Below, piece after piece: positions 8,380 through 16,384 of a stretch of 36,332 bases of DNA. Origin of the DNA: JARRJS01 sp037388885 (lineage in GTDB: Bacteria > Gemmatimonadota > Gemmatimonadetes > Longimicrobiales > RSA9). The stretch spans positions 1 through 36,332 of the forward strand of contig JARRJS010000095.1 of the NCBI GenBank assembly GCA_037388885.1, read 5' to 3'. The position numbers and the translations under genes are program-made. The notes below the pieces were generated by a model, which searched no databases, had not been told where the DNA came from, and saw only the letters and a program-made list of their open reading frames with translations. The number at the start of each line of letters is the position of its first letter. Position 1 is the stretch's first letter.

Positions 8380-9941
8380 CGGGGTGTCAGGGTGGCGACG
8401 GCCAGGATCATCTCTTCCGGGCTGATGCCGCCGTGCAGGAACGAGCCCCGGTACCGCGCCTGGTACTCCCGCAGCTTCGTCGGATAGACGAAGAAGTGGT
8501 CCTCCAGGGCGATGAGGTAGTTCGTGGCCAGGCGTCCCGCCGGGAAGCGGAGCTGCGTTTCGTCGTTCACGGCGAACACGCCACCCGGCTTCTCCGCCCG
8601 CAGGTCCTGGCCGAACTTGTAGCGCAGATTGCTCGTAGCGTCCCGGCGGGCATACACCGTCAGCGGTCGCTGGCAGTGGATCGAGCCGTGATCGCTCGTC
8701 AGCACCACCGGCACGCCGGCCGTCGCGGCCTCGTCCAGGATCCGCAGCGCAGCGGAGCGCTCGAACCACTGCCGCGTCAGGTCGCGCAGCGCCCGCTCGT
8801 CCCGGGCCACTTCCATCAGGATCGCCGACTCGCTCCGGCCGTGGGTCAGCATGTCGACGAAGTTGAACACCAGCGTCACCACGCCCGCCATGTCCAACGC
8901 ACCGCGCACCCGCGCTACCAGGTCGTCCGAGCCCGCGTCCGTGAACACCTTCTCGTAGTGCACCGGCACCCGCCGCCCTGTGAGACGCTCCAGTTGCTCG
9001 GCGAACAACTCGTCTTCGAAGGCGTTCAGGCTACCCTCGTCGTTCAGCGAGCTCCACCAACCCGGCTTCCGCTCCGCGATCTCGTCCGGGAACAGTCCGC
9101 TGAACAACGCGTTCCGCGCGTACGGCGTCGCCGTCGGCAGGATGCTGATGTAGAGGTCCTCGTCGATGTCGAAGCGGTCGGCCAACAGTGGCCGCAACAC
9201 GCGCCACTGGTCCAGGCGGACACAATCGATGATCACGAACAGCATCGTCCGGCCGTTGACCAGCTGCGGCATCACGAACTGCTGCACGACGTCCGTGGAC
9301 AACGGAGGCCGATCCGCCGCATCGCGCATCACCCAGGACGGATACTCCCGGCTCACATACTCGCCGAATTCCCGGCGCAGGTCATCGGCCAGCGCCACCA
9401 CCGAGTCCAGCAGGCCGGTCTCGCCCGTGTCGTGAAGCCTGAGCTCCCAGTCCACGAGCTCGTTGTACAAGCGCAGGTAGTCGCGCCATGTGCTGGCCTC
9501 GTCTTTCGCCCGGGACAGCTCACCGAAGCGTGCCGCCAGGTCCTGCGCCGTGAACTGCTGGCGAAGCGCCTGACCCTCCAGCAGGCGCTTCACCACGCTC
9601 AGCACCTGGCGCGGACTCACCGGCTTGGTCAGGTAGTCGTCGACGCGTCGGCCGATGGCCTCCGCCAGCGTCTGGTCCTCCTCCGACTTGGTGACCATGA
9701 CGACACGGGCGTGGGGCTCCTCGCGCCGGATGCGCGTCAGCACTTCCAGCCCGCGGCGTCCGGGCATCTGCTCATCCAGCAGGACCAGGTCGTACGGGCG
9801 ACGGCGCACCATCTCCAGGGCGTCGTCGCCGTTGGTGGTGGTGTCCACCACGTAGCCACGCTGCCGCAGGAAGAGAAGGTGGGGCTCCAGGAGCTCCACC
9901 TCGTCATCCACCCAGAGAATGCGCTTGTCGACGTTCTGCAT
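8376..9941 (-). CDS. porX: PorX-like response regulator fused to PglZ phosphodiesterase domain
   Basis: Protein of 521 residues. Residues 1-125 are a receiver domain: acidic pair Asp12/Asp13, phospho-acceptor Asp56 in LVLLDEQMPG, Thr84 and Lys106 in DYLTKPVS. A helical linker follows (about 126-225). Residues 230-521 are a PglZ/alkaline-phosphatase-superfamily domain: VIIDCVRLDQW (Asp239), the nucleophile region LPTATPYARNALFSG (Thr270/Thr272), FNFVDMLTHGRSES (Asp363, His367), LTSDHGS (Asp417, His418) and FLHGGISPEEM (His503). This is the architecture of PorX, which in Bacteroidota regulates type IX secretion and hydrolyses oligoribonucleotides. All metal ligands appear present. No histidine kinase lies nearby. 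It begins 45 bases after a heptosyltransferase and overlaps msbA by ATGA. Confidence 0.92.
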   Translation of the reverse strand: MQNVDKRILWVDDEVELLEPHLLFLRQRGYVVDTTTNGDDALEMVRRRPYDLVLLDEQMPGRRGLEVLTRIRREEPHARVVMVTKSEEDQTLAEAIGRRVDDYLTKPVSPRQVLSVVKRLLEGQALRQQFTAQDLAARFGELSRAKDEASTWRDYLRLYNELVDWELRLHDTGETGLLDSVVALADDLRREFGEYVSREYPSWVMRDAADRPPLSTDVVQQFVMPQLVNGRTMLFVIIDCVRLDQWRVLRPLLADRFDIDEDLYISILPTATPYARNALFSGLFPDEIAERKPGWWSSLNDEGSLNAFEDELFAEQLERLTGRRVPVHYEKVFTDAGSDDLVARVRGALDMAGVVTLVFNFVDMLTHGRSESAILMEVARDERALRDLTRQWFERSAALRILDEAATAGVPVVLTSDHGSIHCQRPLTVYARRDATSNLRYKFGQDLRAEKPGGVFAVNDETQLRFPAGRLATNYLIALEDHFFVYPTKLREYQARYRGSFLHGGISPEEMILAVATLTPR

Positions 9942-9986
9942 GATTCGGCTAAGTTACCGGCGCCTCGAGACCGACACCACCCTGTT

Positions 9987-11063
9987 TCAGGGCGTCGACA
10001 CGTACGATCGGACGGCCTGGTCGACCTTCTCCAGAACCCGTTCCACCGTCACGCGCGCCATCCCTTCCGGCCGGTATTCCATGCTGGGCGCATACACCTC
10101 GTCGAGGGTGCGTGCGTACCCGTCCACGACGAGGTCCTCGTATTTGCGGTACGGCCCGTAGCGTCTGGGGTTCGTGTAGCCGTAGAGCCCCACCACGGGC
10201 GTGTCCAGAGCCCGGGCGAGGTGAAGGGGGCCGGTGTCCGGGCTCACGACGAGCGCCGCGCCGTCCAGCAGCCAGACGAGGCGGCGCAGGTCGTCGCCCA
10301 GCGCGTCCACGACCTGTGCGCTCGTCTGGCGCAGCACGGCGTCGGCGGCGGCGCGCTCCACGGCGGACGGCCCGCCCACGATCAACGGCCGCATGCCGAA
10401 GTCGGATTCCACGGCTTCCAGCAGCCGTGCGTAGCGTTCCGGCGCCCAGTTCTTCTCCCGCTTGCTGGTGCCCACGACGACGGCGCACGCCGGCCGTCCC
10501 AGGCCCTCGAAGAACGCGCGCTGCGCCGCCCGCTCCTCGGGGGAGACGGGGATGCGCCATTCCACGGGCTCCGGGTCCACGCCCAGGACGTCCAGGAACT
10601 CGAAGTAGGAATCCTGGACGTGCTGCACGGGCCGCGCCGGGATGCGTCGATTCGTGAACAGCCAGTTCATGTCCCTGGCCCGGGCGCGGTCAAAACCCAG
10701 CTTCACGTCCGCCCGGGCCAGGGCCGTCAGCAGGCCCGCCTTGGCATACACCTGCAGCGCCAGCAGCAGGCCGTAGCGGCGGCGCCGCAAAGCGCCGGTC
10801 GTTTCGGCGAACGAGCGCCACGCGGACAGGCCTTTCCGCCGCCGGAACACGATGAGCTCGTCCACGGCCTCGTGTCCCGCCACGAGCCGCCGGCCCAGCG
10901 GCTGGATCACCCATGTCAGGTGCGTCGAAGGCCAGGCCCGCTTGAGCGCGTTCACAACCGGGAGCACGTGTACGACGTCGCCCAGGGCGCTGAGCATCAC
11001 GATGGCCACGGACGACGGCGCGTCCGCAAACGGCGCGTCGCGCGACGGTCGCGTCTCACTCAT
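9987..11063 (-). CDS. Glycosyltransferase family 9 (heptosyltransferase), copy A
   Basis: Protein of 358 residues of the ADP-heptose:LPS heptosyltransferase family. It shows IVMLSALGDVVHVLPVVNAL near the N-terminus, LIVGGPSAVERAAAD, and the donor-binding VVSPDTGPLHLARALDTPVV followed by LYGYTNPRRYGPY. It aligns throughout with copy B at 3517-4581: both have LGFDR-x-R-x-RDM-x-WLF-x-NRR, a QH-x-QD motif and an EP-x-EWRI stretch, so the two arose by duplication. The start overlaps the upstream Kdo kinase gene by eight bases. It probably adds the first or second heptose to phosphorylated Kdo. Confidence 0.93.
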   Translation of the reverse strand: MSETRPSRDAPFADAPSSVAIVMLSALGDVVHVLPVVNALKRAWPSTHLTWVIQPLGRRLVAGHEAVDELIVFRRRKGLSAWRSFAETTGALRRRRYGLLLALQVYAKAGLLTALARADVKLGFDRARARDMNWLFTNRRIPARPVQHVQDSYFEFLDVLGVDPEPVEWRIPVSPEERAAQRAFFEGLGRPACAVVVGTSKREKNWAPERYARLLEAVESDFGMRPLIVGGPSAVERAAADAVLRQTSAQVVDALGDDLRRLVWLLDGAALVVSPDTGPLHLARALDTPVVGLYGYTNPRRYGPYRKYEDLVVDGYARTLDEVYAPSMEYRPEGMARVTVERVLEKVDQAVRSYVSTP

Positions 11064-11883
11064 GGGCCTGCCCCGTGGCGTAGCCGCCTTGGAAGGCGCG
11101 CCTGACTGGTTCCGACAGGGGGTGTCCCGTCCGCGCTTCCCATTTCCGTACCGACCGCCAGAACCGCCGGATCATCCGTTGTCGGGCTCCCTCTTCTACG
11201 GTGTCCACCACGCGGGCGCCGTCCAGGTCCAGGATGTAGCCCCGCAACCCACCGCCCGTCTCGGCCAACAGGATATTGCGAATGTTGAGGTCCGGGTGCA
11301 CGAGCCCCCGGTCGTGGCCCTGCCGGATCGCGGCGCCAGCCGCACGCGCCGCCTTCGCCGCGTCTTCGTCAGCGCGTGCCGCCATTTCCGCGTCGCGGTC
11401 TGCGCGCGCCGGCGCGTCGCCCTCCCTCGCCCGCCTGCGCACGCCGAACAGCGCGTCCGCCAGGGTCCGGGACCGAGGGATGAACTCCACGGCGATGTCG
11501 CCCCGATAGACAATACCGGCGGGGTACACCACCGCCGCCACGACCGCCGGCGTCGGCACTCCACGGCTACGGGCCTCGCCGCTTGCCGCCAGCTCACGGA
11601 ACGGCCGCGGCGTGCCCAGGCGCACGTACCGGTCGCCCAGGTGCACAGCCGCTCCCCCACGCCGGTAGTGGCGAACCAGCCAGTCGGCGCCGTCCAGCCG
11701 GACGCGGTACGCCGCTCCCCGGCCGTCCAGCCGCTGCGCGCCGGGTCGCGTCGCGGCCCAGCGAAACAGCGAGTTGTGGCTCTGAAGCGCCGCGAGCACC
11801 GTCGCCACGGCGCTCTCCCGCGCGACGACGCGTGCGTCCCCGGCGCGCTCGATCCGCCACTTCGCGTCCTCAGCCCATTTCAT
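11056..11883 (-). CDS. kdkA: Kdo kinase (KdkA/WaaP family, LPS core kinase)
   Basis: Protein of 275 residues with a eukaryote-like kinase fold. The N-terminal signature RHYRRGG (71-77) and GDRYVRLGTPRPFRE are typical of 3-deoxy-D-manno-octulosonate kinase, which phosphorylates the inner-core Kdo at O-4. The catalytic loop is VHPDLNIRNILL (Asp198, Asn203) and the metal-binding segment is ILDLDGAR (Asp219/Asp221). An insert of about 35 Ala/Arg/Asp/Glu-rich residues (148-182) sits just before the catalytic loop. It is the first gene of the LPS operon. There is no clear ribosome binding site, but a TATATT hexamer lies six bases before ATG. Confidence 0.9.
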   Translation of the reverse strand: MKWAEDAKWRIERAGDARVVARESAVATVLAALQSHNSLFRWAATRPGAQRLDGRGAAYRVRLDGADWLVRHYRRGGAAVHLGDRYVRLGTPRPFRELAASGEARSRGVPTPAVVAAVVYPAGIVYRGDIAVEFIPRSRTLADALFGVRRRAREGDAPARADRDAEMAARADEDAAKAARAAGAAIRQGHDRGLVHPDLNIRNILLAETGGGLRGYILDLDGARVVDTVEEGARQRMIRRFWRSVRKWEARTGHPLSEPVRRAFQGGYATGQAHE

Positions 11884-12292
11884 GCCGCCAATATACGCAC
11901 GTTGGCGCGGGACCCGGAGCCCCGCACCATCGACATGCCTGCCCGAGCCACGCGATCGCCGTGCCGGCGGGCCCGCCTTTGACGCCGATACGCCGCATCG
12001 CTAGCGTCCCGTCCCGGAATCTGACCGGCTACGGCTGCTGGCGTATCGCTGACCAGGACTTGCGGGCACCGGTCCAGCGCTCTGCGATCCGGGACCCGGC
12101 CAGGTCGCTGCGCGTCCAGTCGCGCGACACGTCATCCCACGTCCGGGACGTCTGAGTCGCATTCCGGCGGACGGTCCAGCGGTATCAAGTGATTGGAGCC
12201 GTTTGGATTACGTCGGTCTCGACCATCCCGGTCCGGGCATTGCCTCTGCCCATCGATGGCTTGTTTCTTCTCGCGGAACGGGGGACGTGGAC
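11884..12292. other. Divergent intergenic region, no gene seen
   Basis: About 400 bases separate kdkA and the ABC permease, which point away from each other. Besides the TATATT next to kdkA, a 13-base perfect inverted repeat ACGTCC-G-GGACGT lies at 12137-12149 and could be an operator. The ATG at 12203 would extend the permease by 30 residues, but that extension has no membrane-protein character. No tRNA or conserved small RNA is recognisable. Confidence 0.5.
11890..11895 (-). promoter_or_regulatory. Possible -10 element of a leaderless LPS operon
   Basis: TATATT on the minus strand ends six bases before the kdkA ATG, so transcription would begin at or next to the start codon. No Shine-Dalgarno sequence precedes the ATG, which fits a leaderless message. 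No convincing -35 hexamer is seen 17 bases upstream, so the call rests on the -10 match and its position. Confidence 0.35.
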
Positions 12293-14698
12293 GTGATAGG
12301 CATCTTCCAGGACCTGCGCGTGGGGCTGCGCTCGATCCGACGCCGGCCAGGCTTCTTCGCTGCCGCGGTGCTCACGCTGGCGCTGGGACTGGGTGCGGCA
12401 ACGGCGATCTTCGCCGTCGTGCAAGCGGCGTTGTTGCGGCCACTGCCGTTCAAGGAGCCCGCCCGCCTGCGCATGGTCTGGGGGGTGGCCGGCCCGGATC
12501 GGGATGTACGAGGCGCGTCGCCCGTCGAGATCGACGACTGGCGACGCCTGACCCGGTCGTTCGAAAGCCTTTCCATCTACGACCGGACGACGCTCAACCT
12601 CAGTGGCGATCAGGCTGCGCAGCAGCTGCCGGCCGAGATCGTGTCGCCCGGCTACCTGTCACTGCTGGGCGTCACGCCGACCCTGGGCCGCGGGTTGCGG
12701 CCGGAGGACGACCAGCCTGGCGCCATCGGTGGAGCGGTCATCAGCGATGCTCTCTGGAAGAGCCGCTTCGGAGGAGACGCGCGCGTGCTGGGGCGCTCCA
12801 TCACCCTGGATGATGTCCCGTTCACCATTGTGGGCGTTGCACCGCCCGGCTTCCGGGGCCTGGCCTTCGACGCACAGATCTGGGCACCGCTGGGCCCCTT
12901 CGTCACGCCCGAGGCGCTGCGGGCTCGGGGCTCACGCTGGCTCGGCGCCGTGGGGCGGCTGCGGCCGGGCGTCACAGACGCCGGGGTGCAGGCGGACATG
13001 GACGCCGCGACTGCAACGCTGGAGCGGTTGTATCCGGACGCGAATCGCCGACGGGGAGCCCTCGTCATCGGCGTGAAGGCGTACCAGCTCGACCGGGCCC
13101 GCCAGCTTCTGCTGGCCCTGCTGGCCGGGGTGGGTCTGCTGTTGCTCATCGCGTGCGCCAATGTCGCGAATCTCCAGTTGGTGAGGACGCGGGACCGGCG
13201 GCATGAGCTGGCATTGCGGCACGCGCTGGGCGCGAGCCGCGGCCGTGTGGCCCGTCAGCTGATCACGGAAAGCGTTGCCCTGTCGATCCTGGGCTGCGCG
13301 GCCGGCGTGTTCCTGGCCTGGATCGCCCTCGGCCTGCTGCTTCCGCTCGTGCCGCCCACGGCGCTGCCCCTGTACGCCCATGTGCGCCTGGATCCCGTGG
13401 TCGTAGCGACCTCCGTAGTCACTGCGGTGGTCGCCGGCGTCTTCGTGGGAACGCTGCCCGCCTGGAGGGCCGACGCCGATGTACGCCAGCTTCGCGCGGT
13501 GAATGCGACGCCAGGCGGATGGCGAAAAGGCCGTATCTCTCTGCAACAGGTCCTCGTCGCCGGCCAGATCGCTCTTGCCCTGGTGCTGCTCATGTCGGCC
13601 GGCCTGGCCATACGCAGCATGCGCGAGCAGCTGGCGATCGACCCCGGGTTCCGCGCCACGGGTGTTCTGAGCGCAACGGTGAGCCTGACGGGAGACCGCT
13701 ACGATGCCGCCGCCAGGCGTCGATACGCGGCATCCCTCATTGACGAGCTGCGCGGTCTGCCCGGCGTCGCGGACGAGGGAGTCGGATCGGATGCCCCGCT
13801 TCGCGACGGTTACTCGGCGTCCATCCTGCGCCGGGCTGGTCACCCCGATGACCACATCCGTTATTATCGGCACGCCGTCAGCCCGAGCTATTTCCGCACG
13901 CTCGGCATCCCCATCCTCCGGGGACGTGCGTTCGACGCCGGCGACCGGTCCGGCGCCCCCGGCGTGGCGGTGATCAGCGCGGCCTTCGCGGCCCGGTTGT
14001 TCCCGGGCGTGGACCCGCTGGGCAAACACTTGGTGATCGGCAACGACACCGCGACCATCGTCGGCATCGCCGGCAACGTGCACTTCCGAGACCTGACCAC
14101 CGATCTCATGGACCCGGCTGACGACCCGGATCTCTACTTCAGTGCGGCCCAGGTCACGCCCCGCACGTTCACCGTCCTCGTCCGCAGCGCGGGCGACCCT
14201 GCGCTTCTGGCCGGGTCGATTCGCCGGGCGGCCGCGAGCCTCGATGCGGCGGTGCCCGCGTACGGCATTCAGCCTCTTGAACGCGCGCTGGCGGCGCAAA
14301 CCGCGCTCGCACGGTTGATGTCGTTCCTGCTGGGACTGTTCGGCACCCTGTCTCTGCTGCTCGCTGCAGTTGGACTTTACGGCGTCACGGCGTACGTCGT
14401 TCGAGGGCGACAGCGGGAGATGGCCGTCCGGCTGGCCATTGGCGCCCGGCCCGCCGAAGTGCGCCGACTGGTCCTGCGTCAGAGCGCCACGGTGATCGTC
14501 GCAGGGCTCATCATCGGCGGCGCCGCCGCTTTGTTGACGGGAAGAGTGTTGGCAAGCCTGCTGTACGGCGTGCCTGCCGCCGATCCCGTGATCCTGACCG
14601 CGACCGCAGGGACGCTCGCCGCCGCCGCTCTGCTCGCCACATGGGTGCCGGCCAGCCAGGCGTCGCGCGTGGAACCGCGCAGCACGCTGGCGGAGTAG
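12293..14698 (+). CDS. Orphan MacB/FtsX-type ABC permease (ADOP family)
   Basis: Large permease of 801 residues. It starts with a short amphipathic segment DLRVGLRSIRRRPGFFAAAV and a first helix, then a periplasmic MacB-PCD domain (roughly 60-260), a helix bundle with LLLIACANVANLQLVR, a second helix pair with another periplasmic domain, and a final three-helix FtsX domain with GVTAYVVRGRQREMAVRLAI. This duplicated FtsX-MacB_PCD layout is that of ADOP permeases of Acidobacteria and Gemmatimonadota, which move or act on periplasmic substrates with a separate ATPase. No ATPase gene is adjacent. The GTG start at 12293 is preferred because GGGGGA lies seven bases upstream; an in-frame ATG at 12203 is an alternative. 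Confidence 0.88.
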   Translation: MIGIFQDLRVGLRSIRRRPGFFAAAVLTLALGLGAATAIFAVVQAALLRPLPFKEPARLRMVWGVAGPDRDVRGASPVEIDDWRRLTRSFESLSIYDRTTLNLSGDQAAQQLPAEIVSPGYLSLLGVTPTLGRGLRPEDDQPGAIGGAVISDALWKSRFGGDARVLGRSITLDDVPFTIVGVAPPGFRGLAFDAQIWAPLGPFVTPEALRARGSRWLGAVGRLRPGVTDAGVQADMDAATATLERLYPDANRRRGALVIGVKAYQLDRARQLLLALLAGVGLLLLIACANVANLQLVRTRDRRHELALRHALGASRGRVARQLITESVALSILGCAAGVFLAWIALGLLLPLVPPTALPLYAHVRLDPVVVATSVVTAVVAGVFVGTLPAWRADADVRQLRAVNATPGGWRKGRISLQQVLVAGQIALALVLLMSAGLAIRSMREQLAIDPGFRATGVLSATVSLTGDRYDAAARRRYAASLIDELRGLPGVADEGVGSDAPLRDGYSASILRRAGHPDDHIRYYRHAVSPSYFRTLGIPILRGRAFDAGDRSGAPGVAVISAAFAARLFPGVDPLGKHLVIGNDTATIVGIAGNVHFRDLTTDLMDPADDPDLYFSAAQVTPRTFTVLVRSAGDPALLAGSIRRAAASLDAAVPAYGIQPLERALAAQTALARLMSFLLGLFGTLSLLLAAVGLYGVTAYVVRGRQREMAVRLAIGARPAEVRRLVLRQSATVIVAGLIIGGAAALLTGRVLASLLYGVPAADPVILTATAGTLAAAALLATWVPASQASRVEPRSTLAE

Positions 14699-14737
14699 CG
14701 GCAGGAGCGGCACGCCGGGGCCAGCGTGCGCGCCGCC

Positions 14738-15457
14738 TCACATCGTGACGGTGTACGAGAACCACTCGGCGATCGGCTTGCCGTTCTTGAGGGCGGGGTC
14801 GAACACCCAGCGCGAGGCCTGGTCTCGCAGCTTCCGGTCGTAACCGCGGTCTCCCGTGGGCGGTTGAAGGCGAGTCGAGTCGGGCACCACCTGGCCGGCC
14901 GCCGTCACGAATACCCACACGGTGACCTTCCTGCCACGCACGCCATCCGGCCGGTCGAGCGGAAATATGATCCCGCGGGGGCGCGGCGGTACGACGTGGA
15001 ACAGGCCTTCGCTCGCCGTGCCGCCATCGCCCTTGCCGGTCCCGCCCGGCAGTCCCGGGCCGACGGCCGGACCCTTGTCAGGCCCGATCTGTCCTTCGAG
15101 ATCCTTCAGCGAAAGATCCAGAGTCGGCGCGTCAACCGTCGGGTCCTCCTGCGGCAGCTGCACCGCCAACTCGGTGGGGACCAGGGGCGCAGGGGGTCGC
15201 GGAATGACCGTCGAACGGGGTGGCGTCAGCTGAAGCGCCTGCATGCCTCCGCCCGGCGCCGCGCGATCGTCGCCGCTACGTGGTCCGGCGGCCGCGAACG
15301 GAGATCGGGGAATCGGATGGCTGCGGAAGGCGAGGAATGCGGCCGTGTGTAGCAGCACCGCCACCACGAGACCGACGCCCAGGGCACGCCGGTATCTGTG
15401 GTCAAGATCGTAGTTGCGGGTCGGTGCCAGGGACATTGCTGCCTGCTCGTTCCACAC
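14738..15457 (-). CDS. TonB-family energy transducer protein
   Basis: Protein of 239 residues: one N-terminal membrane helix (ALGVGLVVAVLLHTAAFLAF, about 25-44), a Pro/Gly-rich periplasmic spacer (50-155) and a C-terminal TonB-like domain with GRKVTVWVFVTAAGQVVPDS and YDRKLRDQASRWVFDPALKNGKPIAEW. Such proteins transmit proton-motive force to outer-membrane receptors with ExbB/ExbD; neither those nor a receptor is in this window. The GTG start at 15457 is chosen because AGGAG lies nine bases upstream; the later ATG at 15436 has a poorer site. It ends 40 bases from the convergent permease gene; a GC-rich 6-bp hairpin lies between them. Confidence 0.88.
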   Translation of the reverse strand: MWNEQAAMSLAPTRNYDLDHRYRRALGVGLVVAVLLHTAAFLAFRSHPIPRSPFAAAGPRSGDDRAAPGGGMQALQLTPPRSTVIPRPPAPLVPTELAVQLPQEDPTVDAPTLDLSLKDLEGQIGPDKGPAVGPGLPGGTGKGDGGTASEGLFHVVPPRPRGIIFPLDRPDGVRGRKVTVWVFVTAAGQVVPDSTRLQPPTGDRGYDRKLRDQASRWVFDPALKNGKPIAEWFSYTVTM

Positions 15458-15521
15458 TCCGTCCCTCTCCTATACGCCGGCCACGGGCTGGAGGTTTCCT
15501 CGCCCGACAACCCTCGACGCT

Positions 15522-15592
15522 CACCGGCCGGGCCCTCACCCACTCGTTGGGGCCCCCGCGCACCAGCCGGGGTCCCCGTTCACCGGCCGGGG
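15522..15592. repeat. Three spaced copies of CACCRGCCGGG
   Basis: CACCGGCCGGG at 15522, CACCAGCCGGGG at 15561 and CACCGGCCGGGG at 15581, the last overlapping the stop codon of the M23 gene. They fill most of the gap between that gene and tonB. Spacing is 39 and 20 bases. They could be a short dispersed repeat or part of a leader structure; no function is evident. Confidence 0.5.
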
Positions 15593-16068
15593 AAGCCGCC
15601 GAGCAGGGGAACCGGATCCACCGGGCGGTCGTAGCGCCAGACCTCGAAGTGTAGATGAGGGCCGGTCGCGTCGCCGCTGCTGCCGGAAAGGCCGATGACG
15701 TCGTGGCCCTTCACTTCGTCACCCGCCTGCACCCGGACTTCCGACAAGTGGGCGTACAGGCTGCGCACGCCGTCGCCGTGATCCAGGATCACCACTCTGC
15801 CGTAACCACGCATCACGCCGGCGAAATGCACCCGCCCGGGCGCCATGGCATGCACCGGCGTCCCCGCCGGCACATACACGTCCACTCCGCGGTGGATTTC
15901 GGGACGCAGGCCCCTGAATCGCAGCCCGAACGGGGAGGTCACCGGGCCGTGAACGGGCCAGTACGGCAAGGCGCAACCCGACAGCGTCACGAACAGCAGC
16001 AGCACCGCCCGGCGGCACCACCTCCCGCGCCGGCACGCGAGTGCCCGCGACCTTCCTTCGGCGGCCAT
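15580..16068 (-). CDS. M23 (LytM) metallopeptidase lipoprotein
   Basis: Protein of 162 residues with an Arg-rich N-terminus, a hydrophobic segment and a lipobox (LLLFVTLSGC), so it is probably an outer-membrane or periplasmic lipoprotein. The rest is a LytM/M23 domain: HRGVDVYVPAGTPVHA (zinc ligands His and Asp), VVILDHGDGVRSLYAHLSEV, and GPHLHFEVW (catalytic H-x-H), all present, so an active peptidoglycan endopeptidase is expected. VKGHDVIGLSGSSGDATG fits the usual pattern. The start at 16068 follows AGAAGAAG; the open frame continues to 16347 but its extra residues are not protein-like. A promoter candidate lies about 120 bases upstream. Confidence 0.87.
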   Translation of the reverse strand: MAAEGRSRALACRRGRWCRRAVLLLFVTLSGCALPYWPVHGPVTSPFGLRFRGLRPEIHRGVDVYVPAGTPVHAMAPGRVHFAGVMRGYGRVVILDHGDGVRSLYAHLSEVRVQAGDEVKGHDVIGLSGSSGDATGPHLHFEVWRYDRPVDPVPLLGGFPGR

Positions 16069-16190
16069 CTGCTTCTTCTGGACCATGTGCACGAGTGGGC
16101 GGGCACACCTTCGAGGGCGCAGTCGCGCCCCACCACTGCCAAGGTGCCGCTTGGCGCCGTCGGTGGCAACCGCGCCCGACCCAGCCACCC

Positions 16191-16218
16191 CATGTAATTG
16201 TGGCACAACATGTTTCAA
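16191..16218 (-). promoter_or_regulatory. Candidate sigma70 promoter for the M23 lipoprotein
   Basis: On the minus strand TTGAAA (16218-16213) is followed by a 16-base spacer and TACATG (16196-16191). The -35 matches the consensus at five of six positions; the -10 is weaker. Transcription would start near 16184, leaving a leader of about 115 bases. The -35 lies inside the 16-base palindrome at 16209-16224. Confidence 0.4.
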
Positions 16219-16224
16219 AACATG
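16209..16224. promoter_or_regulatory. Palindromic operator candidate CATGTTTCAAAACATG
   Basis: Perfect 7-base inverted repeat (CATGTTT / AAACATG) with a two-base centre in a locally AT-rich stretch of a very GC-rich region. It covers the candidate -35 element of the M23 gene, a position typical for a repressor site. The cognate regulator is unknown. Confidence 0.5.
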
Positions 16225-16231
16225 CTCACCG

Positions 16232-16253
16232 GGCGTCTGACCGGCGTCTGACC
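16232..16253. repeat. Tandem 11-base direct repeat GGCGTCTGACC x2
   Basis: Two exact copies of GGCGTCTGACC abut each other. An 11-base head-to-tail period is one helical turn and is the geometry bound by OmpR/PhoB-type response regulators, so this may be a binding site between the M23 gene and the small plus-strand frame. Chance duplication cannot be excluded. Confidence 0.4.
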
Positions 16254-16384
16254 CGGACATCCGCTGAATGACGCCGAATTGAGAGTCGCCTGAGCGCCGC
16301 GCGTTATTCTGATTGGCAGCGGCAGGCACCCATGACCGGTCCCGCATGGAGCCGGCCGGGCCTGCTGGACGCGGAGAGTGTCAG

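Noticed and set aside
8148..11105. Very long plus-strand open frame of 985 codons
   Set aside because: It is antisense to msbA, the PorX-like gene and a heptosyltransferase, all with clear conserved motifs. High GC makes long antisense frames common, and its product has no recognisable domain.
12203..12292. ATG at 12203 as the start of the ABC permease
   Set aside because: The added 30 residues are not conserved-looking and no ribosome site precedes it, whereas GTG at 12293 has GGGGGA seven bases upstream.
14710..14729. Terminator between the ABC permease and TonB genes
   Set aside because: GCACGC and GCGTGC can pair, but the stem is six bases with no T-run on either strand; too weak to call.
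16087..16347. N-terminal extension of the M23 protein
   Set aside because: It would place 87 non-protein-like residues before a clear lipoprotein signal and would run through the palindrome and candidate promoter.
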